Shown piece after piece: positions 1 to 13,026 of a DNA stretch of 64,000 nt. Position 1 is the stretch's first letter; each line of letters opens with the position of its first letter. The position numbers were made by a program, and so were the translations under genes. This DNA comes from Membranipora membranacea (lineage: Eukaryota; Bryozoa; Gymnolaemata; Cheilostomatida; Membraniporidae): positions 28,136,025 to 28,200,024 of the forward strand of contig OU612070.1 in assembly GCA_914767715.1 (NCBI GenBank). Direction: 5' to 3'. The notes beneath the pieces were generated by a model. The model was not told where the DNA came from. It did not search any database and saw nothing but the letters and a program-made list of their open reading frames with translations.

Positions 1-642
1 CAATGCAGAAGTATGGTTTGAGTGCGACTTCGGTGTCAGAACCACCTTTGGTGTCAAAACCACCTTATCACACTCCAGCTGTATAAGAAGGAATATGGTG
101 ATTTTTCTTGGTTTCTTGGTTTCTTGGTTGCGTTCCAAAACCAGGTTTAATATAAAATATTTCCCCTACCACTGAGCCTTTCCTGGTACTCACACTCCAT
201 AAGGATGTGATACCTACGACTCCTAGATTAGAGGACACATTGTACTCTTTTGAGTCCAACAGATTGCAGTTAAGTTTAAGGCATATTATTAATAATCCTG
301 AATGATATCCCTTTCTAAAAGTTATTTGCCATTTTAATTCATTGACTGTGATGGTTTTCTACTTTCGAAATTATCGGATATTATTTAAATTATCATTGTG
401 GTGGTTAATAATTTGCATAATTGCAATGTCACAATGAATGAATGAACTGCTATACTGTAATGTGGCCTCGTGGCAGTTACACTTTTACCCTCATGTGCCA
501 CATGAAGGTGTATCCCACAATGCAATTATCTTGAACTCCAAGTGAGATCAGGTCAAAATTGAGAATGACCTGGTCTTCATTGGAATTGCAGATGACAATG
601 TTGTCAACACGCTTAGTAAGTCATATGTCGTTGTATTTACAG
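1..642. other. intron or upstream DNA, no exon assigned
   Basis: No exon can be assigned with confidence. An open plus-strand stretch at about 3-86 could be an exon of the gene that follows, since it is followed by a weak GT (GTATAA), but its reading phase does not match the next exon. The rest is AT-rich and ends in a polypyrimidine tract and AG at 641-642. Confidence 0.4.
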
Positions 643-2338
643 TCGAACTAACAGCTGGAATCCTGTAAGGAGACTGGGATCTTCTAACAAGAATGGAGGT
701 AGTACTGGGGTGTACGCTCAGCGTGCCCTACAAGCCCAGGGTCAGTGGTACAATGGCTTCGAAAAGAAAGCTCTAACTGTGACGTATAGCGGACCCGAAC
801 ATCTCAATGTGCCACAACCGATCGCCAACCCTCCCAAACTTCAGGTACGCTCCTTAGGATCAGTCACAAGTACCATTGCTCTCCATAAGGTCTCTATGTG
901 GGTGCGCAACGCAGCAGCAAAATATTATCGTTTTTATGGTAATATTTCAAAATAAAATGTACCCAAGCCTTACCCTGGGTGATATCATGAGAAGACATTA
1001 AATATGTGCTTTTGATGCAATAAGCCCAACTACCGACCAAATCTCGCAACAATGCCTAAGACTCCAAGCAGATTATATCTGCTGTTGCTCCTTTAAAATT
1101 ATCAATTGATAATTGAAGGCCCGGTAACTCATAACTTTTGCACTGGCAAATATCAGGTTTTTTTGGCAGAAACAATACCTAGTCACCATTGTCAATATAA
1201 ATCAGTCCGTATTCAGGAATTTTTTTGTTGACAAGACATATAAATCAAGAAACTAGCTAATAGGTTTAAAGGGGTTTACATAACGGACATTGCCTCAAAG
1301 CCAGATGAAATTGTCATGGCAATAGTTATAAGTGTTAGTCGACAACCTGATCAGATGGAATTCTTACATAAGAATCTTAGATTGTGAGACTTTGTGAGAC
1401 TTTGGGAGGGTGTCTAAGGGGTGAAGGATCAGTAGATGTGCTATTGATGGTTCATCGACTGGAAAATTTCCTCAGAGAATCCATCAGTAAAGCGCAGATC
1501 TTGGCCTTAATATCCTGCAGTCTATTTTAAGATAAAAAGCAATCAAATAGAATTTTTCGGTCAGGCTTATTTGGTTTCAGTTTTTATATTAAAAAGTGAT
1601 GGATTGAAAACAAAGTGTGTTTGTGCGTCAGAAGCATAGTGATTCATGCGCTCTATTTTTTCAATGTTGGTGATCGTAAATTTTTTTTTTTTCACACTTG
1701 ACCCAATTGTTGTGAACTCATGCTAAGTGTACTCTCAGAAAGAATGCGTTGCTCAAGATTTTTCAGTGAAAATTTTGATACATTTATATAAGTTTTTTTA
1801 TTATATACTATGTCATAATATTTATTATATATTTATTTATAGGGAGGGAAGTCAGCCATACATCGTACACAGTCAGCACCTATAAGAGCTCATCCTACTA
1901 TAAAGAGAGCCGTCACAAACTCTTCAGCACTGCAGAGCACCGAGCCAGAGATTAATGAGAGACTCGACTCACTGGCTAGAAGTATGACTGAGGCTGCACT
2001 CTCCTCACAAGGTAATATTACTCTGTAATACTGAGGTACCATTATATCATCATCTGATTGTGCTCTCAATAGAGATACGGTACTCAGCAAACCGAACAAG
2101 GTTAATTTTCCTGACTGTAGCCCATTGGGGGAATACATAAATATATTGCTTTTCACACGGATGTTGTAAGGTACACCTATTCAGTGGTACATAAAAAGTC
2201 AGAGAGTTTTTTTCAAATCTGATTTTTAGTCATATCTTGAATTCTTCCCATGTAACCTTACACTACTGATATACCATTACAGATTCTGTGGAACATGGTG
2301 ATGGGGATGGAGATACATTAAAGACTGACGCTAACTAA
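643..2338 (+). CDS. 3'-terminal exons of an unrecognised gene
   Basis: Three exons, 643-844, 1843-2011 and 2283-2338, are joined by GT-AG introns (donors GTACGC and GTAATA; acceptors TTTACAG, TTTATAG, ATTACAG). They keep one open frame through phases 0 and 1 to a TAA at 2336-2338. The visible 141 residues are hydrophilic: a segment with Trp and Tyr (QGQWYNGFEKKALTVTY), a basic RTQSAPIRAHPTIKRA stretch, a short probable helix (EINERLDSLARSMTEAALSS) and an acidic Gly/Asp tail. The RSQSAP-like motif is common in ciliary and cytoskeletal proteins, but that is only suggestive. The 5' part lies outside the window or in undetected exons. I do not recognise the family. Exon structure is fairly secure; function is unknown. 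Confidence 0.6.
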
Positions 2339-4942
2339 AGTTCTCCCATTCTGTTACTGACACAAAGAAACTGTCCAGAACTACGTCACTCCAAACTAAG
2401 TCCATCTGATGATTTGCCATGCCGTGTTCTAAACATGGCTATATGTTATTATGTATATTTATCCATCCATTATGCTGTCTGTGTATCACGAAAAAAGTGA
2501 AAACAGTTAAAAACTAAAAAAAGGATCGCAGGCCTCTTATTAGATCAACACTAGTCCAAAAATGTAATGAATGATGTTGTTGTGTTCGATTGAAATGAAA
2601 TATTGCTGCAATTTCTATTTACCTGCAAATTAGAGGTGCAGGATCCACCTTTGTCTAGTCCAGTGTATATTATACGATCGCTGATATTTATGTTTAATTT
2701 GGTGCTTACTAGCAATAGCTATTCTCAATGCTATAAACGTACTGAGCTATCGAAATTTTCAATCCTCTATTATGAAACAAAAAACTCTGGAAGTTGCCTT
2801 CCTCTTCTCAAAGAGATGACAACTCAAGCAAAGTGCTCTTAGGGCCTGTCACCATATAGAGAGTTCGAGCACTTGCACAACGCAATGACTGTCAACTTGT
2901 TACTGTAACTATCGTAAAATGTTATTCTTGTATTATAATACTATTGTAATTTTTGTTGTTAGGGTGTGAATTGCGAAATATCACCAGGATTCGTAAATGA
3001 ACTTATTGGTGCTGGCATTACCAAAAGCATTTCTTCATATAAACTTGTAATTATTCTTCAAATCCTGCCCCTTACCCCCATTATAAATATTACTATATAT
3101 ATATGTGTGTAACTTTAATTATACAACTTCTCCCGTGTCAAAATTTGAATATATATTAAATGAAAAAGTAATTTACTGGATTCCTGAGGTTTCTTTTCTC
3201 TTTAAAAGTGGGGCTGGACTGGTTTTCAACAAAATCTCCCTGGGATTAACAAAATTCTACAATACGATACTATAAACTCTTCTGTTTCATTCAAGTTAGC
3301 TCTTGACGATCAAGCTTGAATATTTTTTGATCATTTATGTTGTGTTAACATTCATGTTCTCAATCTCAATAAACAAACCACTACTTCAAATTATTTTGTT
3401 TGTTTGATATATCCTTCCTCCTACGCAAGTCTGATTCCCATGGAATGTGTCATGTTTTATTGATTCTGACCTTCAAATGTCACCACGTTGTATCTTTAGA
3501 AAATATGGAGCATCGTTATAATATAGCCATATAGTTTGATGACTCTCTTGTTTGTTTTGAAAGTGATTTTGAATTATAATTATTTCTACACCATTCAGTT
3601 AGCTAGATGCATCTACAACATCAGAAAAATACATATAAAGTACAAAAGTGACTATTCTCAGAGGGAGAAATTTCTCCGTTTCAGAATGCATACTTGAAAA
3701 GTCTCATGTTAAAGCTAGCTAACATTTACCCTCCCACTTTTATAGATACCCCATCATAACTGTAAGTCACCCCTAGTTAGCTAAGTAAAATGCATAATAT
3801 AGGCTATCTGGTGTCCAATACACAAGCCTAGATCTGATTCAGCAGCGAAATGGGAAATACCTGATTACGCCGTCATTATTATTATCATCTTTTTGGAAGG
3901 AGTTGAGCGCTCCCAACTCATGGGTAGACAACCCCTAACTTACCAATATAAAATTTTTTGACAGTCTTTCATTATAATATGATCTATACTTGAGAGCATT
4001 GTTATAGCGTTTCTTCTCATATGCACATACGATGCAATTGTTTTTATGTTGGATGGGTGGTGTAAACATAGATAGTAAGCCTTACTGGGTCTGCACGTAA
4101 AGATGATACTAATAATCTGATAGTAGCTTCTACATGTATGTAAAAGTTACTATCAAATTCTGAATGGATTTCCTAGTATAACTTATTTTACAGAGTATAT
4201 TCAATATAAAGTATAGTGTATAAGTATCAAAATTCTGTTTCTCAGTAATACGTCATGTGAATGTTGAATCATCAATAATTGCAATAAATCAATCAATAAA
4301 AAATGAGCTCAGTATAAATATTGTCACAAAAAGTGAATGGCCCTAGTTTGATATTGCATATCAAAGTAAGTTTTTTAAATGTATAATATAATTCTCAACT
4401 GTTGGTTACATTGCATAAACTATTGCATAGTAGGGCTTTTGCATAGAAGACAGAAAAAGGCAGGTAAAATAGAAAATTCATGTACATATAAGTAAAACAC
4501 ATCTTGATATCGACGGCCAATTTAATGCCGAAATGGTCGACTTTCACTTGGAGCTAGCGGGGAAGACAAATTAATAGATGGAAACAGACTTTGCCAAGCC
4601 TTACAAAATCATATCGTGTGGAAAATATCTGACTAGATAGATAAGTTGTGAAATATGTAGCTATCATAATAAGATCCATGAATTTATGAGCCAACAAAAT
4701 AAGCCATCCACAAATGTGACCCAGCTTGCATTTTTTGTCCTTTCAAAATTAACACTTTTTAAAATCTCAGTTTGGTATGTTTCACAACCTTTGCCATGAT
4801 TAATTTTGCATTACATGCTCAAAATAAAATGTAACTATAAAATGCAAATGTGAATAGAATGTGAATAAGGCAAGGTTTTAGCTTTTGCTCACTCAGTCGA
4901 CTCTCTATGCGCACAACATCACTTGGCTTCATTTAGAATTCT
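2339..4942. other. 3' UTR and intergenic region
   Basis: AT-rich DNA between a plus-strand gene end and a minus-strand gene end (convergent genes). AATAAA motifs on the plus strand near 3369 could serve the upstream gene. No ORF with protein-like composition, RNA gene or clear repeat was seen. Confidence 0.5.
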
Positions 4943-7900
4943 CTACTCGTCATAGGCAGTGTTATCGCTGTTGCTTGTAGAGGAGGATGCATGTTCATCT
5001 TCATCTGAGTGGTTACTTAGGGGAGAAGTGAGGGCTGGGGTGTCTTCTCTTCCACTGGTAGCGCCGACATCCAAACTAATAGCATGCTGTGGGAAGCTGG
5101 GTGAGTCAACGGGTGGCAAATCTGGAGCTGTCTCTGATGCAGGGCTTGTTTGTGGTGAATCACTCTCACTGATGGGCTCAGATACAGTGTCGAGCATGCC
5201 GGGGATGTTATTGAATGAGAGATTGAGAGGAAGAAGCTCATGGCTGCCAGACAGAGAGGTTTGACTACCACTCACAGATGATAAGGAGTTTCTGGTGCTG
5301 TTAGCAGCAGACAGAGCGAGCGATGTAGTGGGAGACTCAGCTTGATCATCAACGGAACGAGACATTCTTTCAGTAGGGTCGGGAACAGCTATGTCCTCTT
5401 TTGATATGGTAGGTGAGAGGGGTTGAGGATTATGATCTGATGACCTATCACTGCTAGAGAGGGCATTATCTTCATCAGAGAGAGCTGGAGATAGTTCTAA
5501 GTGAGGACTGTGAAATGAGTCATCACTGCTAGACAGTACAGGGGAAAGCTGATCTAATAGCTCAGAAAGTGATCCCTGACTGGATGAATGAACTTTGCTT
5601 GCAGTAAGAGGGCCTGCCTGGACATCAACCTTTAGTGGATCTGCAAGTTCTGCTTCTTCTTCACCACTAGATATTGGTTCAGCTGCAGTTTGAGTAGGTC
5701 TAGTAATTGGAGGGGTAAATGTAGTTTTAGGACGAACAACAGGGGGGCTATAAGGTCTGTCTTCATAAGGAGATGCAATTTTAGGGGAGCCTGGCCTGAT
5801 GATGGGAGGCATATCTGGTATTGAACTAGCATCTGGCAAAGAGCTGAGTGAAGTCCGTGGAGAAGGAATTGGAGAAACCTCCGTCATATTAGCATTTGAA
5901 GGCATAATCTCATCATCATCTGAATATGTCTCATTGTCTGAGAGGTCCTCATCATCACTTAGTTCAGCCGATAGCAGCACAGGTTCCTTAAGGTGGCTTT
6001 CCACATTGGTTGGAGCATGGAGCTCCGGGGCTGCGTCCACCTCAGAGGCAATCGGCTGGTCTTTAAAAGTTGGCAGCACGAATTGGGGCTCAACTTCTTT
6101 CACATCATCATCAGGAGTTGCAGGGCGAAGTTCGGGAAGTGAAATGTCAGGGGTGTCATACAAAGAAGGTCTATCTGCAATAACACTGACTGGCTCAGTC
6201 TCAAACTTTGGCAGATCAACTTCAATAGAAGGCTGCTCAAGTTCTACATCAGCAATAGGCTCGGAAACAACTGGCACCTCAGGTTCTGTCAGTGGAACAT
6301 CCACCTCAGGAATTGTTTGTTTGGTCTCTAGAGTAGGCAGATCAACTTCAATAGCAGGCTGTTCAACCTCAACATCAACCTTAGGCTCAGGCTCTGAAAC
6401 AACTGTCACCTCAGGTTTTGTCAGGGGAACATTGATCTCAGGAACTGTTGGTTTTGTCTCAAGAGTTGGAAGATTAACTTCAATGGCAGGCTGTTCAGCT
6501 TCCACATCAACAATAGGCTCAGGCTCCGATACTCCTGGAGCCTCAGGTCTTGTCACTGGAACAATCATCTCAGGCATTGTTGGCTTTGACTCTAGAAATG
6601 GCAGATCAACTTCGATTGCGGGATCTTCAACTTCAATATCGCCGAGATGCCCAGGCTCTGAAACAACAGGCTCCTCAGGTTTTGTCAGAGGAACACTGAT
6701 CTCAGGGATTGTTGGTTTTGCCTCTAGAGTAGGCAGGGCAACCTCAATAGCAGGCTGTTCAAGTTGTACATCAGCAATGGGCTCAGGCTCCAAAACTACT
6801 GGCTTCTCAGGCTTTGTTAGTGGAACACTGACCTCAGGGATTGATGGTTTTGTCTCAAAAGTAGGCAGAGCAACTTCAATGTCAGGCTGTTCAACTTCTA
6901 CATCAACGATAGGCTCAGGCTCCGAAACAACTGGCTCCTCAGGTTTTGTCAGAGGAACACTGATCTCAGGGATTGTTGGTTTTGTCTCTAGAGTAGGCAG
7001 GGCAACTTCAATAGCAGGCTCTTCAAGTTGTACATCAGCAATGGGCTCAGGCTCCAAAACTACTGGCTCCTCAGGCTTTGTTAGTGGAACACTGACCTCA
7101 GGGATTGATGATTTTGTCTCAAAAGTAGGCAGAGCAACTTCAATAGCAGGCTGTTCAACTTCTACATCCACCATAGGCTCAGGCTCTTGAACAAGGGGCT
7201 CCTCAGGTTTTGTCAGTGAAACACTGACCTCAGGGATTGTTGGTTTTGTCTCGAAAGTAGGCGGTTCAACTTCTACATCAACCATAGGCTCAGGCTCTGA
7301 AACAACTGGTTCCTCAGGTTTTATCACTGGAACACTGACCTCAGGGATTGTTTGTTTTGTCTCTAAAGTAGGTAGAGCAACTTCAATAGCAGGCGGTTCA
7401 ACTTCTACATCAACCATAGGCTTAGGCTCTGAAACAACTGGTTCCTCAGGTTTTGTCAGTGGAACACTGACCTCAGGGATTGTTGGTTTTGTCTCTAAAG
7501 TAGGCAGAGCAACTTCAATAGCAGGCTGTTCAATTTCTACATCTACCATAGGCTCAGGCTCTTGAACAAGGGGCTCCTCAGGTTTTGTCAGGGGAACACT
7601 GACTTCAGGGATTGTTGGTTTTGTCTCGAAAGTAGGCGGTTCAACTTCTACATCAACCATAGACTCAGGCTCTGAAACGACTGGTTCCTCAGGTTTTATC
7701 ACTGGAACACTGACCTCAGGGATTGTTGGTTTTGTCTCGAAAGTAGGCAGAGCAACTTCAATAGAAGGCTGTTCAACATCTACATCAACCATAGGCTCAG
7801 GCTCCGAAACAACTGGCTCCTCAGGTTTTGTCAGGGGAACGTTGACCTCAGGAATTGTTGGTTTTGTCTCAAGAGTAGGCAGAGCAACTTCGATAGCAGG

Positions 7901-10900
7901 ATCTTCAACTTCTACATCAGCAATAGGCTCAGGCTCAAAAACAACCGGCTCCTCAGGTCTTGTCAGTGGAACATTGACATCAGGGATTGTTGGTTTTGTC
8001 TCAAGAGTAGGTATAGCAACTTCAATAGCAGGCTGTTCAAATTCTACGTCGACAATAGGCTCAGGCTCTAAAACAAGGGGCTCCTCAGGTTTTTTCAGGG
8101 GAACACTGACCTCAGAGATTGTTGGTTTTGTCTCGAAGGTAGGCAGAGCAACTTCAATGGGAGGCTGTTCAACTTCTACATCAACAATAGGCTCAGGCTC
8201 TGAAACAACTGGCACCTCAGGTTTTGTCAGAGGAACGTTGACCTCCGGGATTGTTGGTTTTGTCTCGAAGGTAGGCAGAGCAACTTCAATGGCAGGCTGT
8301 TCAACTTCTACATCAACAATAGGCTCAGGCTCTGAAACAACTGGCACCTCAGGTTTTGTCAGAGGAACGTTGACCTCAGGGATTGTTGGTTTTGTCTCGA
8401 AGGTAGGCAGAGCAACTTCAATGGCAGGCTGTTCAACTTCTACATCAACAATAGGCTCAGGCTCTAAAACAACTAGTTCCTCAGGTTTTGTCAGCGGAAG
8501 ACTGATCTCAGGAATTGTTGGTTTTGTCTCAAGAGTAGGCAGATCAACCTCAAAAGCTGGCTGTTCAACTTCTACATCAACGATAGGCTCAGGCTCCAAA
8601 ACAACTGGTGACTCAAGTTTTGTCAGAGGGACCGTTGGCATTGTTGGCTTTGACTCTAGAAATGGCAGATCAACTTCAATTGCGGGATCTTCAACTTCAA
8701 TATCGCCGAGATGCCCAGGCTCTGAAACAACAGGCTCCTCAGGTTTTGTCAGAGGAACACTGATCTCAGGGATTGTTGGTTTTACCTCTAGAGTAGGCAT
8801 GGCAACCTCAACAGCAGGCTCTTCAAGTTGTACATCAGCAATGGGCTCAGGCTCCAAAACTACTGGCTCCTCAGGCTTTGTTAATGGAACACTGACCTCA
8901 GGGATTGATGGTTTTGTCTCAAAAGTAGGCAGAGCAACTTCAATGGCAGGCTGTTCAACTTCTACATCAACGATAGGCTCAGGCTCCGAAACAACTGGCT
9001 CCTCAGGTTTTGTCAGAGGAACACTGATCTCAGGAATTGTTGGTTTTGTCTCAAAAGTAGGCAGAGCAACTTCAATGGCAGGCTGTTCAACTTCTACATC
9101 AACGATAGGCTCAGGCTCCGAAACAACTGGCTCCTCAGGTTTTGTCAGAGGAACACTGATCTCAGGAATTGTTGGTTTTGTCTCTAGAGTAGGCAAGGCA
9201 ACTTCAACAGCAGGCTCTTCAACTTCTACATCAACAATAGGCTCAGGCTCTAACACAAGGGGCTCCTCAGATTTCCCAGGGGCATCAAATGATGGCATAA
9301 TAAGTGGGGCATTCATTTTAGAATCACCAAAATCTGGAACTGGTACTTGAACTGGAGTCGACACATTGGCAAATGTGACAGGTTCAACGTATTCAAGAGG
9401 AGTAACTGCTGGTTTTTGTATAATAGGAGTATTTCCTAGTGGATTTATTTCCTTCATAACTGGCGGTGTAAGGGGAACAGTTTGACGAGGAAGACTGGAC
9501 CAGGAGAATGATGATGGTGAAGATACTTCAGGTGAAGTTGTATCCGCCTCAGGCATTGGAATCTCAAGAACAGGCGTCTTTGCAACCTCAGGTTTGACAA
9601 ATAACTTAGGCTCAGGGGAATGTGCCTTTATCTCAGGTGGAATGAGAGGTACAGCTTGTTTGGGAAGACTTGACCAGGAGAAAGTTGGGGAGGGAGATTC
9701 TACAGGATCTTCAAATATACTGTCATCAAGCGTTTCTGGCTCAACATCAGTATCGGCAAGCATGCCAAGACTGCCTGGATCATGACTGACAGAAAGGTGG
9801 AGAGGTAGCGGCTCATCATCATACTCCTCCCCATCAGACTCTACATCAGGGCTCTCATTCTGCGAATTAGATATATCAGCTGGGGGCACATTGGGTGATG
9901 ACAGCTCCGGTAACCCATTTTCAACAGATGTTGTTAAAGATTGTAGTTTTGGGGAGCTGGCTTCAACTTCAACATCTTCTCCAAACTTCTCAAACTCCTC
10001 AGGATTTTCAGCAGGCTGATCCGGTGGCTGTTGGTAATCTGACAAAGCAGCGATCAGATCATCCATTGCCAAATCAGACTTTGCCGGAACAACTGCAGGT
10101 AGTGCTGGAACAGATTCTTCTCTGGGTGCTGCTGAGTATTTGGGTCTAAGCAGCGTTGGCTCAACGCTCACTGAATGCTCTAGAATCCCTGGGATACGTG
10201 GTTCTTCCATTGGTTCACCTGTAGATGAAATGGGGCAGTGAAGGGCAGGTGTAGACAATGATTTCACAATTGGTTCAGTATCATCCTCAAAATCTAGCTC
10301 ATTGAGCTGAGAATTTAGATCTTCGGGTAGAGAGTCCTGTACGTAATGAGGTGCTTGCCCTTGATGAGTCTCGTTTTCTACAAGGGGCTGCACTTCTGGC
10401 TCATCAATTTCTTCTGCTTCTGATACCTCCGCACTCACATCAGGAGTATCATCATCCATCGGGCGTGGCTCATCCAAATCAATATCTACAACACAGCTAG
10501 AAGCTGGTGGTAAGAAAAATTGCCTGGGCAGTGTTTCTCTATTAGTGAAGCTTGGGCTGACATCCAAATGCTCACTATCTGTTGAATTACGAGAGCTTGG
10601 AGGAGACTGCTCATCACCAGAATTAGTCACGGGCATGTTTGGCCTCCTGAGAGAAACGTCAGGCTCAGATGGAAACTCATCAGCAGAGTCAATGGTGGAC
10701 AGTGAAAGCTTCTTCCCTGGTTCTGTGAGTCTGTACTCTCCTTCATCAGCCGATAGTTGTTCATATGGTAGAGCAGATGGAGACTCATCCTCACTTGATA
10801 CAGAGGAGACATCAGATTCAGCTGTGGTGTTACTGGCAGAGGAAGAGAAATCCTCAGACCTACCAGCAGGTGGAATTCTCTCTGGTAAGTTTGGCTTGGG

Positions 10901-13026
10901 GATAGCTACAAGAGGAGTCGCCTCCCAGTGACGAGGAATAGGTTTGGAAGACATGAGTGAATCTGGCTCCCCAGAATACCCAGGGTTTTCTGAACTTATT
11001 AAAGGCAGAGTATCTTCCTCATCAGGTCTTTTGTACAGAGGAGCGGAAGCAGCTAAAGGAGTGACAATCGTCAGATCAGGTACAGTGTTAGGGGGCTGTC
11101 TGATAGAACGCATAGGTATCAGAGGTACTGTATCATCTCCAGAGTTATAAGCCACAGCATCCACCTCATCTTCTATCAAAATAATATAAAGAATTAAATG
11201 ATTGTCAAATGATGCGAGAGAATAATGCTGAGGGAATGTATCAAATATTTTAGTATTGTTTGTGTCTAAAGGACACAGTGTGGCATATTAGGCAGGAAAA
11301 GTACAAGTGCAGTGTGAGAGTGGATGAACTCCAATCTGATACTCATACATGTATTTATATTTATAACCATAACACCATCACCAACCAAGGTCATTTCAAA
11401 TAGCATAAACTACATGATCATTTATCAGTGTTGTCAAATATAATGTGGAACCGAACTTAGGAGACAGCGATAACAACAGAGTGCTTATGATGTCACATTT
11501 CAGGTAACTGTGAAGCCTGTAAGTGATCGGCATGTTTTTGTGTCGATTAGTGCCTATCTACCCCGGCAGCAATTGCCTGCACCGTCAACTGAAGACATTG
11601 TCATTTTGGCTGGAATAAATTCCATGACTAAGTCTCGAATCAAAAATGTAACTAGTTAAAGCAATGAGTACTTCAGAGAAAAATAAAAAGCTATAGCATG
11701 AAAGCTTTAAATTATGCTTTTCAAGGCTCCAACTGCAGTAAATATGCAAGAATCACGTAATATTATGTTAAATCTTGAAATTTCAATCACAACCACAGCA
11801 GACATGTTTAATATTGACCGTCTTCAGTTCTTTGAATAAATTTCATTGGGCATGAATTATAATGATCGATGGGATGTATAAGCCTGGTGAAGAAAGCATG
11901 ACTTGTTGTATAAGCTAGTAACATATTAGCATAGTAGTAGCTCTAGTAACATAGTAATCGAGCTGTCATCCAACTTTTTGTAATTACAAAAATAGTTATT
12001 CAATCTGATCAAGGTTATACCTCTATGATAAAGTGTGGTTTGAGATCCTATAACTAGAGTCAAAAAACAAAGTGACCTGTAGGTGGACGTGAAATTTTGA
12101 AAAATTAGCACTTAACCCCATCAGGCGATGATCTGCCTACATCGCAGGTTCCTAATTTTTAAAATGTCACAACTGGATTTTTATCAATTCGATTAGCTAA
12201 CTGCTGTCCAGTCTGTAACATGGTGGTACGGCAGTGCCAAAAAGTGTGTTTCATTTCGAATGCACTAACTAACTATGTGTAACTATTTGTTTAGACAACT
12301 TGGTGTTGAAATAGCCATTTTTGTTCCAGCGCGCAGGCAGATAAAAAACAACCGCAGATTAGTTTTTGGACAGTAAAATTCTGGCATTTATCAATTTTGA
12401 CGATCGACTCAATTTTAGTCAGAGACAATGCCATAACTTATCAAAATGTAGATTTACCTGTTTACATCCCAGACGTTTATTGCCTGGTTATATCAAACTG
12501 AAGTAAAATCAGTCAACAGTGACTGTATGACTTAGGGCTAACAATCTGGATACTTACCGTCTTCAGATATGGTGACTACACAGGTATCCGGCTTATTGTT
12601 CTCATCAGGGCTGGGAGCGTGTAGGGACGCTGTAGTATCCTCTGACCCTGCGGGGGACTCAGATCCTGGTCTATTCTGAGATCCTGTGACCCTTGGTAGT
12701 CCAGGAATAACTACTGCAGGTGCATAATCAATGACAAAGGGATAATCATCCAGTCTGACACCAGCTTCTCGGGCTAACCTCTCTTGACCCTCAACTACAG
12801 CCTGCTTCTCAGCCACATGAGAGGGGCTTTTATCGGCAGACGATGCTCTACTGGTGCCAGAATTTCGTCTTAGTCTCTTACGGCCCTGTTTGTGAGCATC
12901 CCAAAAGTTTATAACTCCACAGCAGCATTTGCAGCAGCAGATTATGGTCAGCGGAATAAAGACAAGTATGGCGAGCACCACAATAATGATAATGAGCTCC
13001 TCGGAAGTTACTCCATCGTCAGCCAT
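4943..13026 (-). CDS. single-pass membrane protein with giant PEVK-like acidic repeat tail
   Basis: Two coding exons: 13026-12558 (469 nt) and 11172-4943 (6,230 nt). The donor is ACG|GTAAGT, the acceptor TTTTGATAG, and the phase-1 junction restores a Glu codon. The predicted protein has 2,232 residues. The ATG at 13026 has a good context (ACAATGG). Residues 1-12 are short and acidic. Residues ~13-32 form one transmembrane helix, followed by ICCCKCCCG (likely palmitoylated) and a basic HKQGRKRLRR stop-transfer. This predicts N-outside/C-inside topology with no cleaved signal. The cytoplasmic remainder is Ser/Pro/Glu-rich and disordered. It carries two copies of an F-S-W-S-S-L-P-(K/R)-Q motif, then 24 tandem 44-residue repeats, then a Ser/Asp-rich C-terminus. 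A possible 5' UTR exon ends at 13891 (donor ACG|GTAAGT). Repeat composition resembles titin PEVK, suggesting an extensible tether, but that is inference. No catalytic domain was seen. Confidence 0.8.
6190..9275 (-). repeat. 24-copy 132 bp coding tandem repeat (44-residue PEVK-like unit)
   Basis: Within the large exon a 132 bp unit recurs in frame. The consensus contains EPEPIVDVEVEQPAIEVALP followed by T-(F/L)-E-T-K-P-T-I-P-E-(V/I)-S-V-P-L-T-K-P-E-E. Most copies are 44 residues. Two copies of 37 residues lack the AIEVALP segment, and a few others differ by some residues. Counting from the protein N-terminus, copies 3-5 resemble copies 19-21, including the distinctive EPGHLGDIEVEDP variant. 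Copies 12-14 resemble copies 15-17, including the short variant. The array therefore grew by multi-unit block duplications as well as single-unit slippage. Because 132 is divisible by 3, long open frames also appear on the opposite strand; these are by-products. Confidence 0.92.
11173..12557 (-). other. intron of the PEVK-like gene
   Basis: A 1,385 bp GT-AG intron separating the membrane-anchor exon from the repeat exon. No ORF, RNA gene or transposon signature was recognised inside. Confidence 0.6.

Noticed and set aside
5799-9350. Long plus-strand ORFs (463 and 502 codons) rich in Gly/Ser/Thr
   Set aside because: They are the antisense of the 132 bp coding repeat. A unit divisible by three keeps several frames open. 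The minus-strand frame is far longer, extends beyond the array and splices to a membrane exon.
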